A DNA stretch of 23,031 nt, from positions 1-23,031 of IMG/VR virus record IMGVR_UViG_3300045412_000016; one strand, given 5' to 3'. The translations under genes and the position numbers were made by a program. The DNA comes from a virus. The notes under the pieces are model-generated. The model saw nothing but the letters and a program-made list of their open reading frames with translations, had not been told where the DNA came from and did no database searches. The number at the start of each line of letters is the position of its first letter. Within the stretch, counting starts at the first letter, position 1. Shown piece after piece: positions 14,330 to 22,792 of the stretch.

Positions 14330-15142
14330 ATGAACACACAACGTATAGAAGTACAACCAGACAATAAGGAAATATCTTTAGAACAATCTGCTAAAGATTT
14401 AGGTATTGCAAATGTAAATGTAGGAGCAGAAGTTATATCTACAAATTCAGGAACACAAGCTGTAATTTCTCAACCAAAAAATTTAACTGAAAGTACAGAA
14501 CAAAAACCTGAATGGCTTCCTGAAAAATTTAAATCAGCAGAAGAATTAGCAAAAGCATATTCAGAACTAGAAAAGAAATTCTCAGCAAATGTTAAATCTG
14601 CTAAAGAACAAACAAAAAATAATTCTGAACAAGTAAAATTAGAAGAAAATGTATTAGATAGATTTAATCAAGAATATGCAGATAATGGTATGCTATCAGA
14701 TAATTCATATCAAGAACTTGCTAAATTAGGTTTAAATAAAGAAATTGTTGATGGTTATATTGAAGGTCAAAAAGCACTTTCTGATAATTACCAAAAAGAA
14801 GTTTATCAAGAAGTAGGTTCACAAGATAAATATGCAGAACTTATTAATTGGGCTTCAGAAAATTTATCTGATGAAGAAGTTCAAAGTTATAATGAAATAA
14901 TTGAAAGTGGTTCAATGGCACAGATGAAACTTGCAGTTAGAGGTTTGATGGCTACTGCTGGAATGAACAAATCTAATTTTCAAAGACAAGAGCTTTTTGA
15001 AGGAGATAGTGATGTATTTTCTTCAGATGCCTTTAGGTCAATTGCACAAGTTACTCAAGCTATGAATGACCCAAGATATGAAAAAGACCCAGCTTATAGA
15101 AAAGAAGTAACAGATAGACTAGCTAAATCTACAATTCTTTAA
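14330..15142 (+). CDS. Capsid assembly scaffolding protein (T7 gp9-like)
   Basis: The 270-residue protein is acidic, helical and rich in Glu, Lys and Gln. PEWLPEKFKSAEELAKAYSELEKKF at about residues 61-85 is a recurring scaffold block (WLPEKFKS...L.KAY..LE). The C-terminal part SSDAFRSIAQVTQAMNDPRYE followed by DPAYRKEVTDRLAKS is the conserved scaffold end that binds capsid subunits. The size is near T7 gp9 (307). GGAAAAAA precedes the ATG. It acts inside the prohead and leaves before DNA packaging. Its TAA overlaps the HNH gene ATG by one base. Confidence 0.92.
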   Translation: MNTQRIEVQPDNKEISLEQSAKDLGIANVNVGAEVISTNSGTQAVISQPKNLTESTEQKPEWLPEKFKSAEELAKAYSELEKKFSANVKSAKEQTKNNSEQVKLEENVLDRFNQEYADNGMLSDNSYQELAKLGLNKEIVDGYIEGQKALSDNYQKEVYQEVGSQDKYAELINWASENLSDEEVQSYNEIIESGSMAQMKLAVRGLMATAGMNKSNFQRQELFEGDSDVFSSDAFRSIAQVTQAMNDPRYEKDPAYRKEVTDRLAKSTIL

Positions 15143-15354
15143 TGCGTAGTTATAAAAGAGAATATGCAATTCGTTCTAAAGAAGACAGAAACAATAGGCA
15201 AAAAAGAAGAATAGCGAGAAATCTTATGATTAAAAAATTGGGTATTAGTGCTGTTAAAGGTAAAGACGTAGACCATAAAGATGGCAACCCAAGCAACAAC
15301 TCTTTAGGCAATTTACGAATAATGTCTAAATCTAAAAATAGGTCTAAAAAATAA
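15142..15354 (+). CDS. Small HNH-motif nuclease-like protein
   Basis: The 70-residue basic protein has the HNH pattern VDHKDGNPSNNSLGNLRIMS followed by KNRSKK at about residues 43-70: Asp44-His45, Asn53, and later Asn57 and Asn66. N-terminal residues 1-37 are Arg/Lys-rich and could bind DNA. It is much shorter than free-standing homing endonucleases and corresponds to a minimal HNH domain. It fits between scaffold and holin genes with TAATG overlaps on both sides, so it is embedded in the operon rather than a recent insertion. Activity (nicking, packaging-related or homing) cannot be decided from sequence. Confidence 0.82.
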   Translation: MRSYKREYAIRSKEDRNNRQKRRIARNLMIKKLGISAVKGKDVDHKDGNPSNNSLGNLRIMSKSKNRSKK

Positions 15355-15734
15355 TGTGGTGGAATATAATACCAACAGTTCTTAAAACTGGTGCTGAGAT
15401 TTATAAAAATCATAAGCAATCAGAATTATTAGAAAGTGAAGCCGAACGTAGATATTATGAAAGAATGGCTAAAGGAGAAATAGAATATCAAAGAGATGTA
15501 TATGTAGACCAACAATCTGGGTGGAAAGATGAGGTAGTCTTGATAGTCGTTTGCATACCTATAGTTATTTTATCCTATGCTATTTTTACTGATGACCCAT
15601 TAATTAAAAGTAAACTTGATTTATTCTTTGATTACTTTGGTAAATTTCCTACATGGTATCAATGGTTAATCATTGGTATCTTTGGTGCAATTTATGGACT
15701 TAAGCCAACTTTAGATATATTTTCCAAGAAGTAA
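15354..15734 (+). CDS. Membrane protein, probable holin
   Basis: The 126-residue protein has a charged, helical N-terminal part (HKQSELLESEAERRYYERMAKGEIE, about 19-43) and two hydrophobic segments: EVVLIVVCIPIVILSYAIF (about 59-77) and WYQWLIIGIFGAIYGL (about 101-116). The pattern of a Trp-containing entry, two or three helices and a short basic end (FSKK) is common among phage holin-like proteins encoded near the capsid gene in marine T7-like phages. It could make membrane lesions that let the gp3.5 amidase reach peptidoglycan. ATG overlaps the HNH stop. The membrane call is firm and the holin role is inferred. Confidence 0.7.
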   Translation: MWWNIIPTVLKTGAEIYKNHKQSELLESEAERRYYERMAKGEIEYQRDVYVDQQSGWKDEVVLIVVCIPIVILSYAIFTDDPLIKSKLDLFFDYFGKFPTWYQWLIIGIFGAIYGLKPTLDIFSKK

Positions 15735-15765
15735 AAAAAATCACCATCTCTCTCTAGAGAGGTGA
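15733..15765 (-). terminator. Terminator-like hairpin with U-tract on the minus strand
   Basis: Arms TCACC-a-TCTCT (15741-15751) and AGAGAGGTGA (15756-15765) form a 10-bp stem with one bulged A and loop CTCT. Eight A (15733-15740) precede it, so on the minus strand the stem is followed by eight T, the classic intrinsic terminator form. On the plus strand no T-run follows. No minus-strand gene is visible. It may also be a processing hairpin in the plus-strand message. Confidence 0.5.
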
Positions 15766-15811
15766 CCTAATGAAAATTCAAAAAGATTGCCTGATACGTC
15801 AGATAACTCTC

Positions 15812-15834
15812 TGAATAGGAAAGTACATTAGCTG
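15812..15834 (+). promoter_or_regulatory. Weak promoter-like element before the capsid gene
   Basis: AATAGG followed by AAAGTACATTAG resembles AATAGGTTGCACTTATAG at 4981 if one base is gapped (G.AC.T then TAG). A strong phage promoter is expected here because T7 has one upstream of gp10. The match is partial and could be chance. Confidence 0.2.
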
Positions 15835-15877
15835 AAAACAATAAAAACAAACCAACAATAAAAAGGAGACATATAAA

Positions 15878-16834
15878 ATGTCAAACGCAACGCCATCACG
15901 TCTGGGTCAGATAAACTCGGCGGGTGATGCAAATGCTCTCTTTCTTAAAGTATTTTCTGGTGAAGTTTTATCAGCTTTTGAACGTGAAAATTTAATGCTG
16001 AATATGACTACAGTTAGAAGTATTACTAACGGAAAGTCAGCACAGTTTCCTGTAACAGGAACAATAGCTTCTTCTTATCATACTGTAGGTAACGAGATAC
16101 TTGGTTCTTCAGTAAATAAGAATGAGAAAATAATAAACATTGATGATATGCTTTTAGCTTCAGCTTTCATTGGTGAAATTGATGAGCTAAAAAACCACTA
16201 CGATGTACGTTCAATATACAGTCGTGAAATGGGTCAAGCACTTGCCAAAGTTTTAGATAAAAATCTATTAAACCTTGTAGTTATTGGTGCAAGAACAACT
16301 ACTGCGAACGTAACTGGTGGAAATGTTGGTACTAAAATTGTAGATGCCGATGCAGACAGTAATGCTACTTCATTGAAAGATAGTATTTTTGAAGCAATAC
16401 AAAGTCTTGATGAAAAAGACGTACCATCTTCTGACAGATACATTGTAGTAAAACCAGACCAATATTATCAGTTATTAAATTTAGATAGTTTATTGTCTAG
16501 AGATTTTTCTGCTAATGCTGGTGACAGGTCAAAAGGTTCTATAACCTCTATTGGTGGAGTTCCGCTAGTAAAATCTAATACTGCGGTTCAATCATTTACT
16601 GACCAATCTGGTGCTTCAACTGCTGGACAAAATAACACGTACATTGGAAACTTTGCCAATGTTCAAGCTGTTATATTCCATAAATCAGCAGTGGGAACAG
16701 TAAAACTTAAAGACTTAGTTCTTGAAAGTACTTACGACCCAAGAAGAATTGGAACATTAATGACTGCTAGAATGGCTTGTGGGTCAAATTTCTTAAGACC
16801 TGAAAGTTCTGCGGTTATTCAATTAACTGCTTAA
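15878..16834 (+). CDS. Major capsid protein (T7 gp10-like)
   Basis: The 318-residue protein has the HK97-type capsid pattern of T7-like phages: GQINSAGDANALFLKVFSGE and VLSAFERENLM at about residues 9-42, then FPVTGTIASSYHTVGNEILG (about 57-76), then IDDMLLASAFIGEIDELKNHYDVRS. YIVVKPDQYYQLLNLDS and MTARMACGSNFLRPESSAV occur near the end. It has a strong AAGGAG (15863-15868) nine bases before the ATG, fitting very high expression. The codons look more varied than in neighbours (several GC-ending), also consistent with high expression. The gene stands alone between the hairpin at 15741 and the hairpin at 16855. Confidence 0.95.
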   Translation: MSNATPSRLGQINSAGDANALFLKVFSGEVLSAFERENLMLNMTTVRSITNGKSAQFPVTGTIASSYHTVGNEILGSSVNKNEKIINIDDMLLASAFIGEIDELKNHYDVRSIYSREMGQALAKVLDKNLLNLVVIGARTTTANVTGGNVGTKIVDADADSNATSLKDSIFEAIQSLDEKDVPSSDRYIVVKPDQYYQLLNLDSLLSRDFSANAGDRSKGSITSIGGVPLVKSNTAVQSFTDQSGASTAGQNNTYIGNFANVQAVIFHKSAVGTVKLKDLVLESTYDPRRIGTLMTARMACGSNFLRPESSAVIQLTA

Positions 16835-16854
16835 TTAATTATTAAGTTAGTAAT

Positions 16855-16876
16855 GGGGGAGATTAATTTCTCCCCC
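16855..16876 (+). terminator. Strong hairpin after the major capsid gene
   Basis: GGGGGAGA (16855-16862) and TCTCCCCC (16869-16876) form a perfect 8-bp GC-rich stem with a 6-nt TTAATT loop, the strongest hairpin noticed in this AT-rich window. It lies 21 bases after the capsid stop, the position of the T7 terminator T-phi after gene 10. The following TACAAAATTTAC is only partly T-rich, so partial read-through is likely, as in T7. Confidence 0.75.
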
Positions 16877-16889
16877 TACAAAATTTACT

Positions 16890-17495
16890 ATGACAATCAC
16901 AACTCGCACAACCGAATTAGAAGCTGTTAATACAATTCTTTCTACAGTTGGTGAAGCTCCATTAAATAGTTTAAGTGGAAGTCTTCCTGTTGATGGAACA
17001 ATGGCTAGAAATGTTTTAAATGAAATTAATAGAGAAGTTCAATCACAAGGTTGGCATTTTAATACTCATTACAAAGATACATTAACTAGAAATAATAGTA
17101 ATCAAATACCTCTAGCTTCAAATGTTTTAAGAGTTGAATTAGACCCAAATAAATATTCAAAGTCATCTTATGATATAGTTCAAAGAAATAATTTTATTTA
17201 TAATCTTGCAAAAAATACAAATATTTTTGATATAAATTTTGAAGATGTTACAATAGTTTATCTTTTACAATTTGATGATATTCCTGAACAGGCAAAAAGA
17301 TACATAACTATAAGAAGTGCTAGAGTGTTTCACGATAGAACTTTGGGTGCAACTACACTTCATAAATATTCACAAGAAGATGAAGCAAGAAGTTTAATTG
17401 TACTTAAACAAGCTGAAGCATCAACTGGTGATTATACGATTTTTGATAATCAACTAGGTGCATACACAATAAGCAGAACTAACGTAGTTTATTAA
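16890..17495 (+). CDS. Tail tubular protein A (T7 gp11-like)
   Basis: The 201-residue protein starts with the family block TELEAVNTILSTVGEAPLNSL (about 8-28), then REVQSQGWHFNTHYKDTL (about 49-66) and IPEQAKRYITIRSARVFHDRTLG (about 127-149). The size matches T7 gp11 (196). It forms the gatekeeper ring under the portal. The ATG follows the capsid-gene hairpin by 13 bases and no good Shine-Dalgarno is visible, so its expression should be lower than that of the capsid. The next gene follows after one base. Confidence 0.94.
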   Translation: MTITTRTTELEAVNTILSTVGEAPLNSLSGSLPVDGTMARNVLNEINREVQSQGWHFNTHYKDTLTRNNSNQIPLASNVLRVELDPNKYSKSSYDIVQRNNFIYNLAKNTNIFDINFEDVTIVYLLQFDDIPEQAKRYITIRSARVFHDRTLGATTLHKYSQEDEARSLIVLKQAEASTGDYTIFDNQLGAYTISRTNVVY

Positions 17496-17496
17496 A

Positions 17497-19890
17497 ATGG
17501 CACTAGTTAGCAAAACTATTCCTAACTTGGTGCAAGGTGTATCACAGCAACCTGAAGTATTAAGATTATCTTCTCAATTTAGTACTCAATTAAATGGATT
17601 TTCTAGTGTTGTTGAAGGTTTGAAAAAAAGACCACCAACAAATCATATTAAGAAAATTTCAACTACAGCATTAACTAATGCGTATGTTCATACAATTAAT
17701 AGAGATTTAACTGAACGATATATTGTTGTTATTACTAATGGTTCTATAAGAGTTTTTGATACAAGTGGTACTGAAAAAACAGTTGTTTCACAAGCTGGAG
17801 CTACTGCTTATTTAACTTCAGCAAATCCTAAAACAGAGATTTCTTGTACTTCTATTGCTGATTTTACTTTTGTTTTAAATAAAACAATTACAGCAACAAT
17901 GTCTGCAACGACAAGTCCTGCTAAAATACAACAAGCTGTTTACACTTGTACTCAAGCAATTAATGGAATTAAATACTCTATTACAATAGATGGAACAACT
18001 CATAATACTACACTTGCAAGTTCAGGAGTAGTAACTACAGAACAAGTTAGAGATAATTTAAGAAATGCAATAGGAAGTCCAGCAGGATTTACTTTTGCAA
18101 ATATTGGTAATTCTTCTTTTTCAATAATTAAATCTGCTGGGACATTAAACGTGTCTGCTTCAGATAGTTATGGAGATGAAGCATCACAAGTAATTAAAGA
18201 TACAGTGACAAATTTTAGCGACCTACCACTTCCTGCAATAAATAATATGGTAGTTGAAGTGACAGGTGATGCTACAAATAAATTTGATAATTATTATGTA
18301 AAATTTATTGAAAGCTCTGGTGGTGATGGTGTTTGGGAAGAAACAGTTGCTCCTAATACTGTTATTGAAATAGATGAAACTAAAATGCCTCACGTTCTAA
18401 TTAGAACTGCTGATGGAAATTTTAGATTTACCCAATGTGATGATAGCCAATATACTATTTCAGGAACTACTTATGATGTACCTGCTTATGGTAATCGTGT
18501 TGCAGGTGATACAACTTCTGCACCAGACCCAAGTTTTATTGGTAGAAAAATTAATGAAATATTTTTTCATAGAAATAGATTAGGTTTTTTATCTGATGAA
18601 AACATTGTTATGTCTAGAAGTGGAGAATTTTTTGATTTTTTCCCAGAGACAGTTACACAAGTTTTAGATACTGACCCAATAGATGTTGCATCAACTCATT
18701 CTAAAGTTTCTATATTAAGACACGCAATATCGTTTGATGAAGAACTTTTATTATTATCAGACCAAACACAATTTATATTAACAGGAGCAAACGTATTAAC
18801 TCCTTCAAATGTTGCAATAAATGTAACTACAGAATTTGAAAACGATAGAAATATAAAACCTATCAATGCTGGTTCAAATGTTATCTTTGGATTTCCAAAA
18901 GGTAATTATGTTGGATTTAGAGAATATTTTATATCTTCAGATACAGATGTAAAACAAGCAGAAGATATAACTGCTAATGTTCCTAAATTTATACCTAAAA
19001 ACGTATTTAAAATAACAACTGCTACTAATGAAAATATAGTTGTTGCAATTACTTCTGATGAAGTAAACGCAATGTATATTTATCAATATTACGTATCAGG
19101 AAATAAAAGATTACAAAGTGCTTGGCATAAATGGACAATAGGAACTACTGCAAATACAAATATTTTAAATGCAGATTTTATTGAAAATACTTTATATTTA
19201 GTCATTCAAAGAGGCACAGACGTATTTATAGAAACAATAGATATATCTCCAAATTTAACAGATACAGGAGCTTCATATCTTACTTATCTAGATAGAAAAA
19301 TTCAGGAAAATTCTACAGGTGTATCTAGAAGTTATAATGCAGGAACAGACCAAACTACTATTACAATTCCATACGCAATTAAAAATACAATGTCTGTTGT
19401 AGTAAGAAGTGGTGCTTCAGGTGTTGCAGGTAGAGAAATAAATATTGTAAGTCAAACAACTAATGGAACAACTATTGTAGTAACAGGAGATGTTACAACT
19501 ACAAATTTATTTATTGGAGAAGTTTATAATTTTACATTTACTTTCTCACAACAATTTATGCAAGACCAAGATACAGCAGGTGCAAAAATTTCAGTTAAAG
19601 AAGGAAGATTGCAAATTAGAAGTTGGTCAATTTCTTTTAATGATACAGCTTATTTTACAACATTAGTTCAACCTGTTGGAAGAAGTAATTCAACAACAAC
19701 ATTTACAGGAACAATTACTGGTACAGGATTATTAGGAGTAGTTAATTTAGAAGATGGTGATTACGAATTTTCTATTCAATCAGAAAATGATAAATTTACA
19801 GTTACAATAAGTAACGACAGTCATTTACCTTCTAACTTTATTAATGCTTCTTGGAATGGTTATTATGTCAGTCCATCAACAAGGATATAA
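17497..19890 (+). CDS. Tail tubular protein B / nozzle (T7 gp12-like)
   Basis: The 797-residue protein equals T7 gp12 (794) in size. The N-terminus SKTIPNLVQGVSQQPEVLRLSSQ, then NGFSSVVEGLKKRPPT, is a hallmark of the family. Later blocks include GRKINEIFFHRNRLGFLSDENIVMSRSGEFFDFFP and VASTHSKVSILRHAISFDEELLLLSDQTQF. It builds the nozzle to which tail fibres attach. The 3' end is overlapped by the gp13-like gene by 26 nt. Confidence 0.95.
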   Translation: MALVSKTIPNLVQGVSQQPEVLRLSSQFSTQLNGFSSVVEGLKKRPPTNHIKKISTTALTNAYVHTINRDLTERYIVVITNGSIRVFDTSGTEKTVVSQAGATAYLTSANPKTEISCTSIADFTFVLNKTITATMSATTSPAKIQQAVYTCTQAINGIKYSITIDGTTHNTTLASSGVVTTEQVRDNLRNAIGSPAGFTFANIGNSSFSIIKSAGTLNVSASDSYGDEASQVIKDTVTNFSDLPLPAINNMVVEVTGDATNKFDNYYVKFIESSGGDGVWEETVAPNTVIEIDETKMPHVLIRTADGNFRFTQCDDSQYTISGTTYDVPAYGNRVAGDTTSAPDPSFIGRKINEIFFHRNRLGFLSDENIVMSRSGEFFDFFPETVTQVLDTDPIDVASTHSKVSILRHAISFDEELLLLSDQTQFILTGANVLTPSNVAINVTTEFENDRNIKPINAGSNVIFGFPKGNYVGFREYFISSDTDVKQAEDITANVPKFIPKNVFKITTATNENIVVAITSDEVNAMYIYQYYVSGNKRLQSAWHKWTIGTTANTNILNADFIENTLYLVIQRGTDVFIETIDISPNLTDTGASYLTYLDRKIQENSTGVSRSYNAGTDQTTITIPYAIKNTMSVVVRSGASGVAGREINIVSQTTNGTTIVVTGDVTTTNLFIGEVYNFTFTFSQQFMQDQDTAGAKISVKEGRLQIRSWSISFNDTAYFTTLVQPVGRSNSTTTFTGTITGTGLLGVVNLEDGDYEFSIQSENDKFTVTISNDSHLPSNFINASWNGYYVSPSTRI

Positions 19891-20332
19891 TCATTTAAGA
19901 TTAAGTAATATTAAAGATATAGAATATTTAGCACCAAGATTAAGATTTGAAGATAAAAGAGAAATTCTAAGTGCATTAGGAATAACTCCATACGCAGGAT
20001 TACATTTTAGTTATAAAAATTCTACTGCTTGTTTTACAATTGTAAATTCAAAAAATATTCCATTAGCAATATTTGGAGTTAATAAAAATAATTCTTCAAT
20101 TTGGTTGATGGCTACAGAAGGTTTAAAAGAAGTTGAAAAACCTTTTTTAAAACAGTGTAGAGAACTAGTAAATTTTTTAGCAAACAAACATAAAATTCTT
20201 TGGAATTATGTTGATTGCAGAAATGAACTTCATATCAAATGGTTAAAATGGTGTGGGTTTAAATTTTTAAGAAAAGTAAATTATGGAGTATTAAATCAAC
20301 CTTTTTATGAAATTATAAAAATATGTGCATAG
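19865..20332 (+). CDS. Internal virion protein gp13-like (acetyltransferase-like fold)
   Basis: With ATG 19865 the product has 155 residues, close to T7 gp13 (138); an upstream in-frame ATG at 19844 would add seven residues. It shares IPLAIFGVNKN with SSIWLMATEGL, then KHKILWNYVDCRN and HIKWLKWCGFKF, as in T7 gp13 (WNYV...HIRFLK..GA.F). The fold resembles GNAT acetyltransferases without clear catalytic motifs. T7 gp13 is needed for virion morphogenesis. It overlaps gp12 by 26 nt and the next gene by 10 nt. Confidence 0.83.
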   Translation: MSVHQQGYNHLRLSNIKDIEYLAPRLRFEDKREILSALGITPYAGLHFSYKNSTACFTIVNSKNIPLAIFGVNKNNSSIWLMATEGLKEVEKPFLKQCRELVNFLANKHKILWNYVDCRNELHIKWLKWCGFKFLRKVNYGVLNQPFYEIIKICA

Positions 20333-20910
20333 AACCAACAACAGCATTGACGATTGCTTCAATAGCTTCAGCAGGTATTCAATATCAAAACACAGTAGCT
20401 CAACAAAAAGCTCAACAACAAGCTCAACAAAGACAAAACGAATTAGCTCAAAGAAATGCAATAAATCGTTATGCTTCTGAAAGTTTAAAAATAAGACAAA
20501 TTGCTGACCAAACAGCTCAAAAAGGATTTGAAGCAAGTAAAAAAACTAGGTCTGCACAAGCTCAATTTATAGCACAAGCTGGTGATGCTGGGGGTCTTGC
20601 AATGAGTGGTTCTACAAATGCACTAATGGCAGATTTTTATAGAGTTAAAGGTAATTATGATAATTCATTAACTAATAATTTAGGAATAAATGTATCTCAA
20701 TATAGAAGAAATTTAGAAGCAATTCAATTTGGTCAAGAAAGTCAAAGCACTTATGTAACACCACCAAACCCTGAACTTGCTTTTGCAACAGGAGTTTTAA
20801 ATGTTGCTAATACTTATTATGGATTAGAAGCTGAAAAAGCTAACAGAGGTCTTCAAACAAATAGACAAAAAAATAGAAATAGACAAGAAGTAGAAGGTTT
20901 ACGTGGCTAA
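20323..20910 (+). CDS. Internal virion protein B (T7 gp14-like)
   Basis: The 195-residue protein (T7 gp14 is 196) begins MCIEPTTALTIASIASAG, a short hydrophobic stretch, followed by a long Gln/Ala-rich helix (about 25-60) and AQFIAQAGDAGGLAMSGSTNALMADFYR, then NLGINVSQYRRNLEAIQFGQES. This is the gp14 layout. In T7 it is ejected into the host and forms the outer membrane part of the DNA ejection channel. The ATG lies in the 3' end of gp13, and its stop overlaps the GTG start of the next gene by 8 nt. Confidence 0.88.
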   Translation: MCIEPTTALTIASIASAGIQYQNTVAQQKAQQQAQQRQNELAQRNAINRYASESLKIRQIADQTAQKGFEASKKTRSAQAQFIAQAGDAGGLAMSGSTNALMADFYRVKGNYDNSLTNNLGINVSQYRRNLEAIQFGQESQSTYVTPPNPELAFATGVLNVANTYYGLEAEKANRGLQTNRQKNRNRQEVEGLRG

Positions 20911-22789
20911 AAAATCATCAAGAACTCCTATAGGTTTAAATTTAACTCCTGAATTACCTGAAGTTGCTTCTAGAGATTTTAATTTATTTTATCCACAACA
21001 GAAAGAACCAGAGATTGCAGGTCTTAAAGAATTTACTTCTGCACTTGATAATTTTATTAACAGTGGTGGAACAAAAGCTGTTCTTGAAAGTGAAGCAGAA
21101 GATAAAAAAATTAATTCTGCACAAGCTCAACAAGATTACTTACAAAATAAATTAGCATTTAAAGATGCTATAAAAGCTGGTCAAATAGATGTAACAGCTA
21201 ATCCATATTATTTAGAAAAATATAAAGAGCTTACTTTAAATTCTTATGCTTCTGAATTTAGTTCACAATTAAACAAAGCATATCAAGACCAAAAATTAGT
21301 AGAGGATATAAGACCTAATTCTTTTGATAATTTTTATAAAAATGAATTAGGAAAATTTATTAAACAAAAAGAATTAGGAGCTTTTAATCCTCTTGACTTA
21401 GAAAAAGGATTTTTTAAAGAAACTTCTGCATTTAGAAATCAATTTGAAAATAATCATAGGTCAGCTCAATTAACAATATTTAAAGAAAAATTTAAAGACA
21501 GAGTAAAATCTCAAATTGGTGGGATTATAGAAAAATATAAAAATCTCGAAAATAATGTTTTTTCTGGAACTGATGCAGGTTACAATAAATATAACTTGAT
21601 GGCAGATGAAATGAATAAATCAATAGCTGACATAATTGATTTGAATGGAGATGGTAGAGAAACTATTGATATTGTTTTTGAAGGTATAAAAGACTGGGCA
21701 ATGTCAACAAGTGATTTTGAATTAGCTAAAAAGATTGTAATTGAATTACCAGAAAAATTATTAGGTGGTACAGACAGTATTCAAAATATTGGTAGAATTA
21801 AGTTAGAAAAAGACAGATTATTTGATGCTTTAGTTGATAAATCTGCTGAAAGAACTAGTAAATATAATCAATTAACTAAAGGTCGTAGAGAACAAGAACA
21901 ATTAAATACATATAATTTTTTAACTCAAAAAGTTAGAGAAAATCCTGATTTTGATGTAACTGCTTGGTTAAATGACCCAAAAAGAACAGGTTCAGAAAAA
22001 CAAGGAGCTACTGATTTTTTAAAAGATTTACAGTTTGATAGAGGTAACACTGATAATTCAGCAGTATTAAGAAAAATAGACGAATTAATAACTGATGGGA
22101 AAACTGCTGAAGCATACGAATATACAAGAGAACAATTTAAAATAGGTAATATAAGAAACGATACTAAAAATAAATATATTGGTGAATATATTGCTGATGC
22201 ACAATCAGGCAAATATGACGAAGTTTTGCAAAATAGTTTTGTTAGAGGTGATTTAGCTAGAATATCTAAAATTATTTCTTCTGAAAAAGGTGGTGGTTCA
22301 GCTTTAGATGCTTCTGATTTTACTACTTATGTAACTAGAAAATTAAGAGCTTGGTACAGAGACAATAGACTTAATTACAAAACACAATCTGATTTAGATG
22401 ATGCCATAGAAAAAAAATATATGGAATTAGTTAAAAATTATAGAAGTGTAAGAGATAATGATAATTTATTTGGTAAAACTAATGAAACTACAAGAGGTGG
22501 ACAAGGTAATATAGTTCAAAACATTGATAATGCTATTGAACAAAAAAGACAGCAAGAAGAATTAGCTAAACAAAAATTAAAAGAGCAAAATAAAAATCTT
22601 AAAGATGATGAAATTCAAAAACTTTATGATTTAAAACAAAAAGAAAAAAATAAATATAAAAGTCCTGCTGAAGCTAAAAAAGCTCAAGAAATTAAAAATG
22701 AAAAAGAAGCATTAGAAGTAATGAAAAATCCTATTACAGGTTTGGTAAGAAAAGCATTTGACCCAAATTTTAATAAAGAAAATAAATAA
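20903..22789 (+). CDS. Internal virion protein C (T7 gp15-like)
   Basis: The 628-residue protein (T7 gp15 is 747) starts at GTG 20903 with KKSSRTPIGLNLTPELPEVASRDF. It is mostly helical and charged with coiled-coil stretches, and a low-complexity Lys/Glu/Gln-rich end (about 545-600). It sits between gp14- and gp16-type genes. In T7, gp15 forms the periplasmic tube of the ejection apparatus with gp16. The call rests mainly on position, size and helical character. Confidence 0.8.
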   Translation: MAKKSSRTPIGLNLTPELPEVASRDFNLFYPQQKEPEIAGLKEFTSALDNFINSGGTKAVLESEAEDKKINSAQAQQDYLQNKLAFKDAIKAGQIDVTANPYYLEKYKELTLNSYASEFSSQLNKAYQDQKLVEDIRPNSFDNFYKNELGKFIKQKELGAFNPLDLEKGFFKETSAFRNQFENNHRSAQLTIFKEKFKDRVKSQIGGIIEKYKNLENNVFSGTDAGYNKYNLMADEMNKSIADIIDLNGDGRETIDIVFEGIKDWAMSTSDFELAKKIVIELPEKLLGGTDSIQNIGRIKLEKDRLFDALVDKSAERTSKYNQLTKGRREQEQLNTYNFLTQKVRENPDFDVTAWLNDPKRTGSEKQGATDFLKDLQFDRGNTDNSAVLRKIDELITDGKTAEAYEYTREQFKIGNIRNDTKNKYIGEYIADAQSGKYDEVLQNSFVRGDLARISKIISSEKGGGSALDASDFTTYVTRKLRAWYRDNRLNYKTQSDLDDAIEKKYMELVKNYRSVRDNDNLFGKTNETTRGGQGNIVQNIDNAIEQKRQQEELAKQKLKEQNKNLKDDEIQKLYDLKQKEKNKYKSPAEAKKAQEIKNEKEALEVMKNPITGLVRKAFDPNFNKENK

Positions 22790-22792
22790 TAT

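Noticed and set aside
15770-15814. 14-codon leader peptide (MKIQKDCLIRQITL) before the capsid gene
   Set aside because: It has an ATG but no convincing ribosome site, and a 14-codon frame is expected by chance in this gap.
20291-20536. Minus-strand open frame opposite the gp14 start
   Set aside because: Its Phe/Leu-rich product is the complement of the Gln/Ala/Lys-rich gp14 helix and no ribosome site or family pattern supports it.
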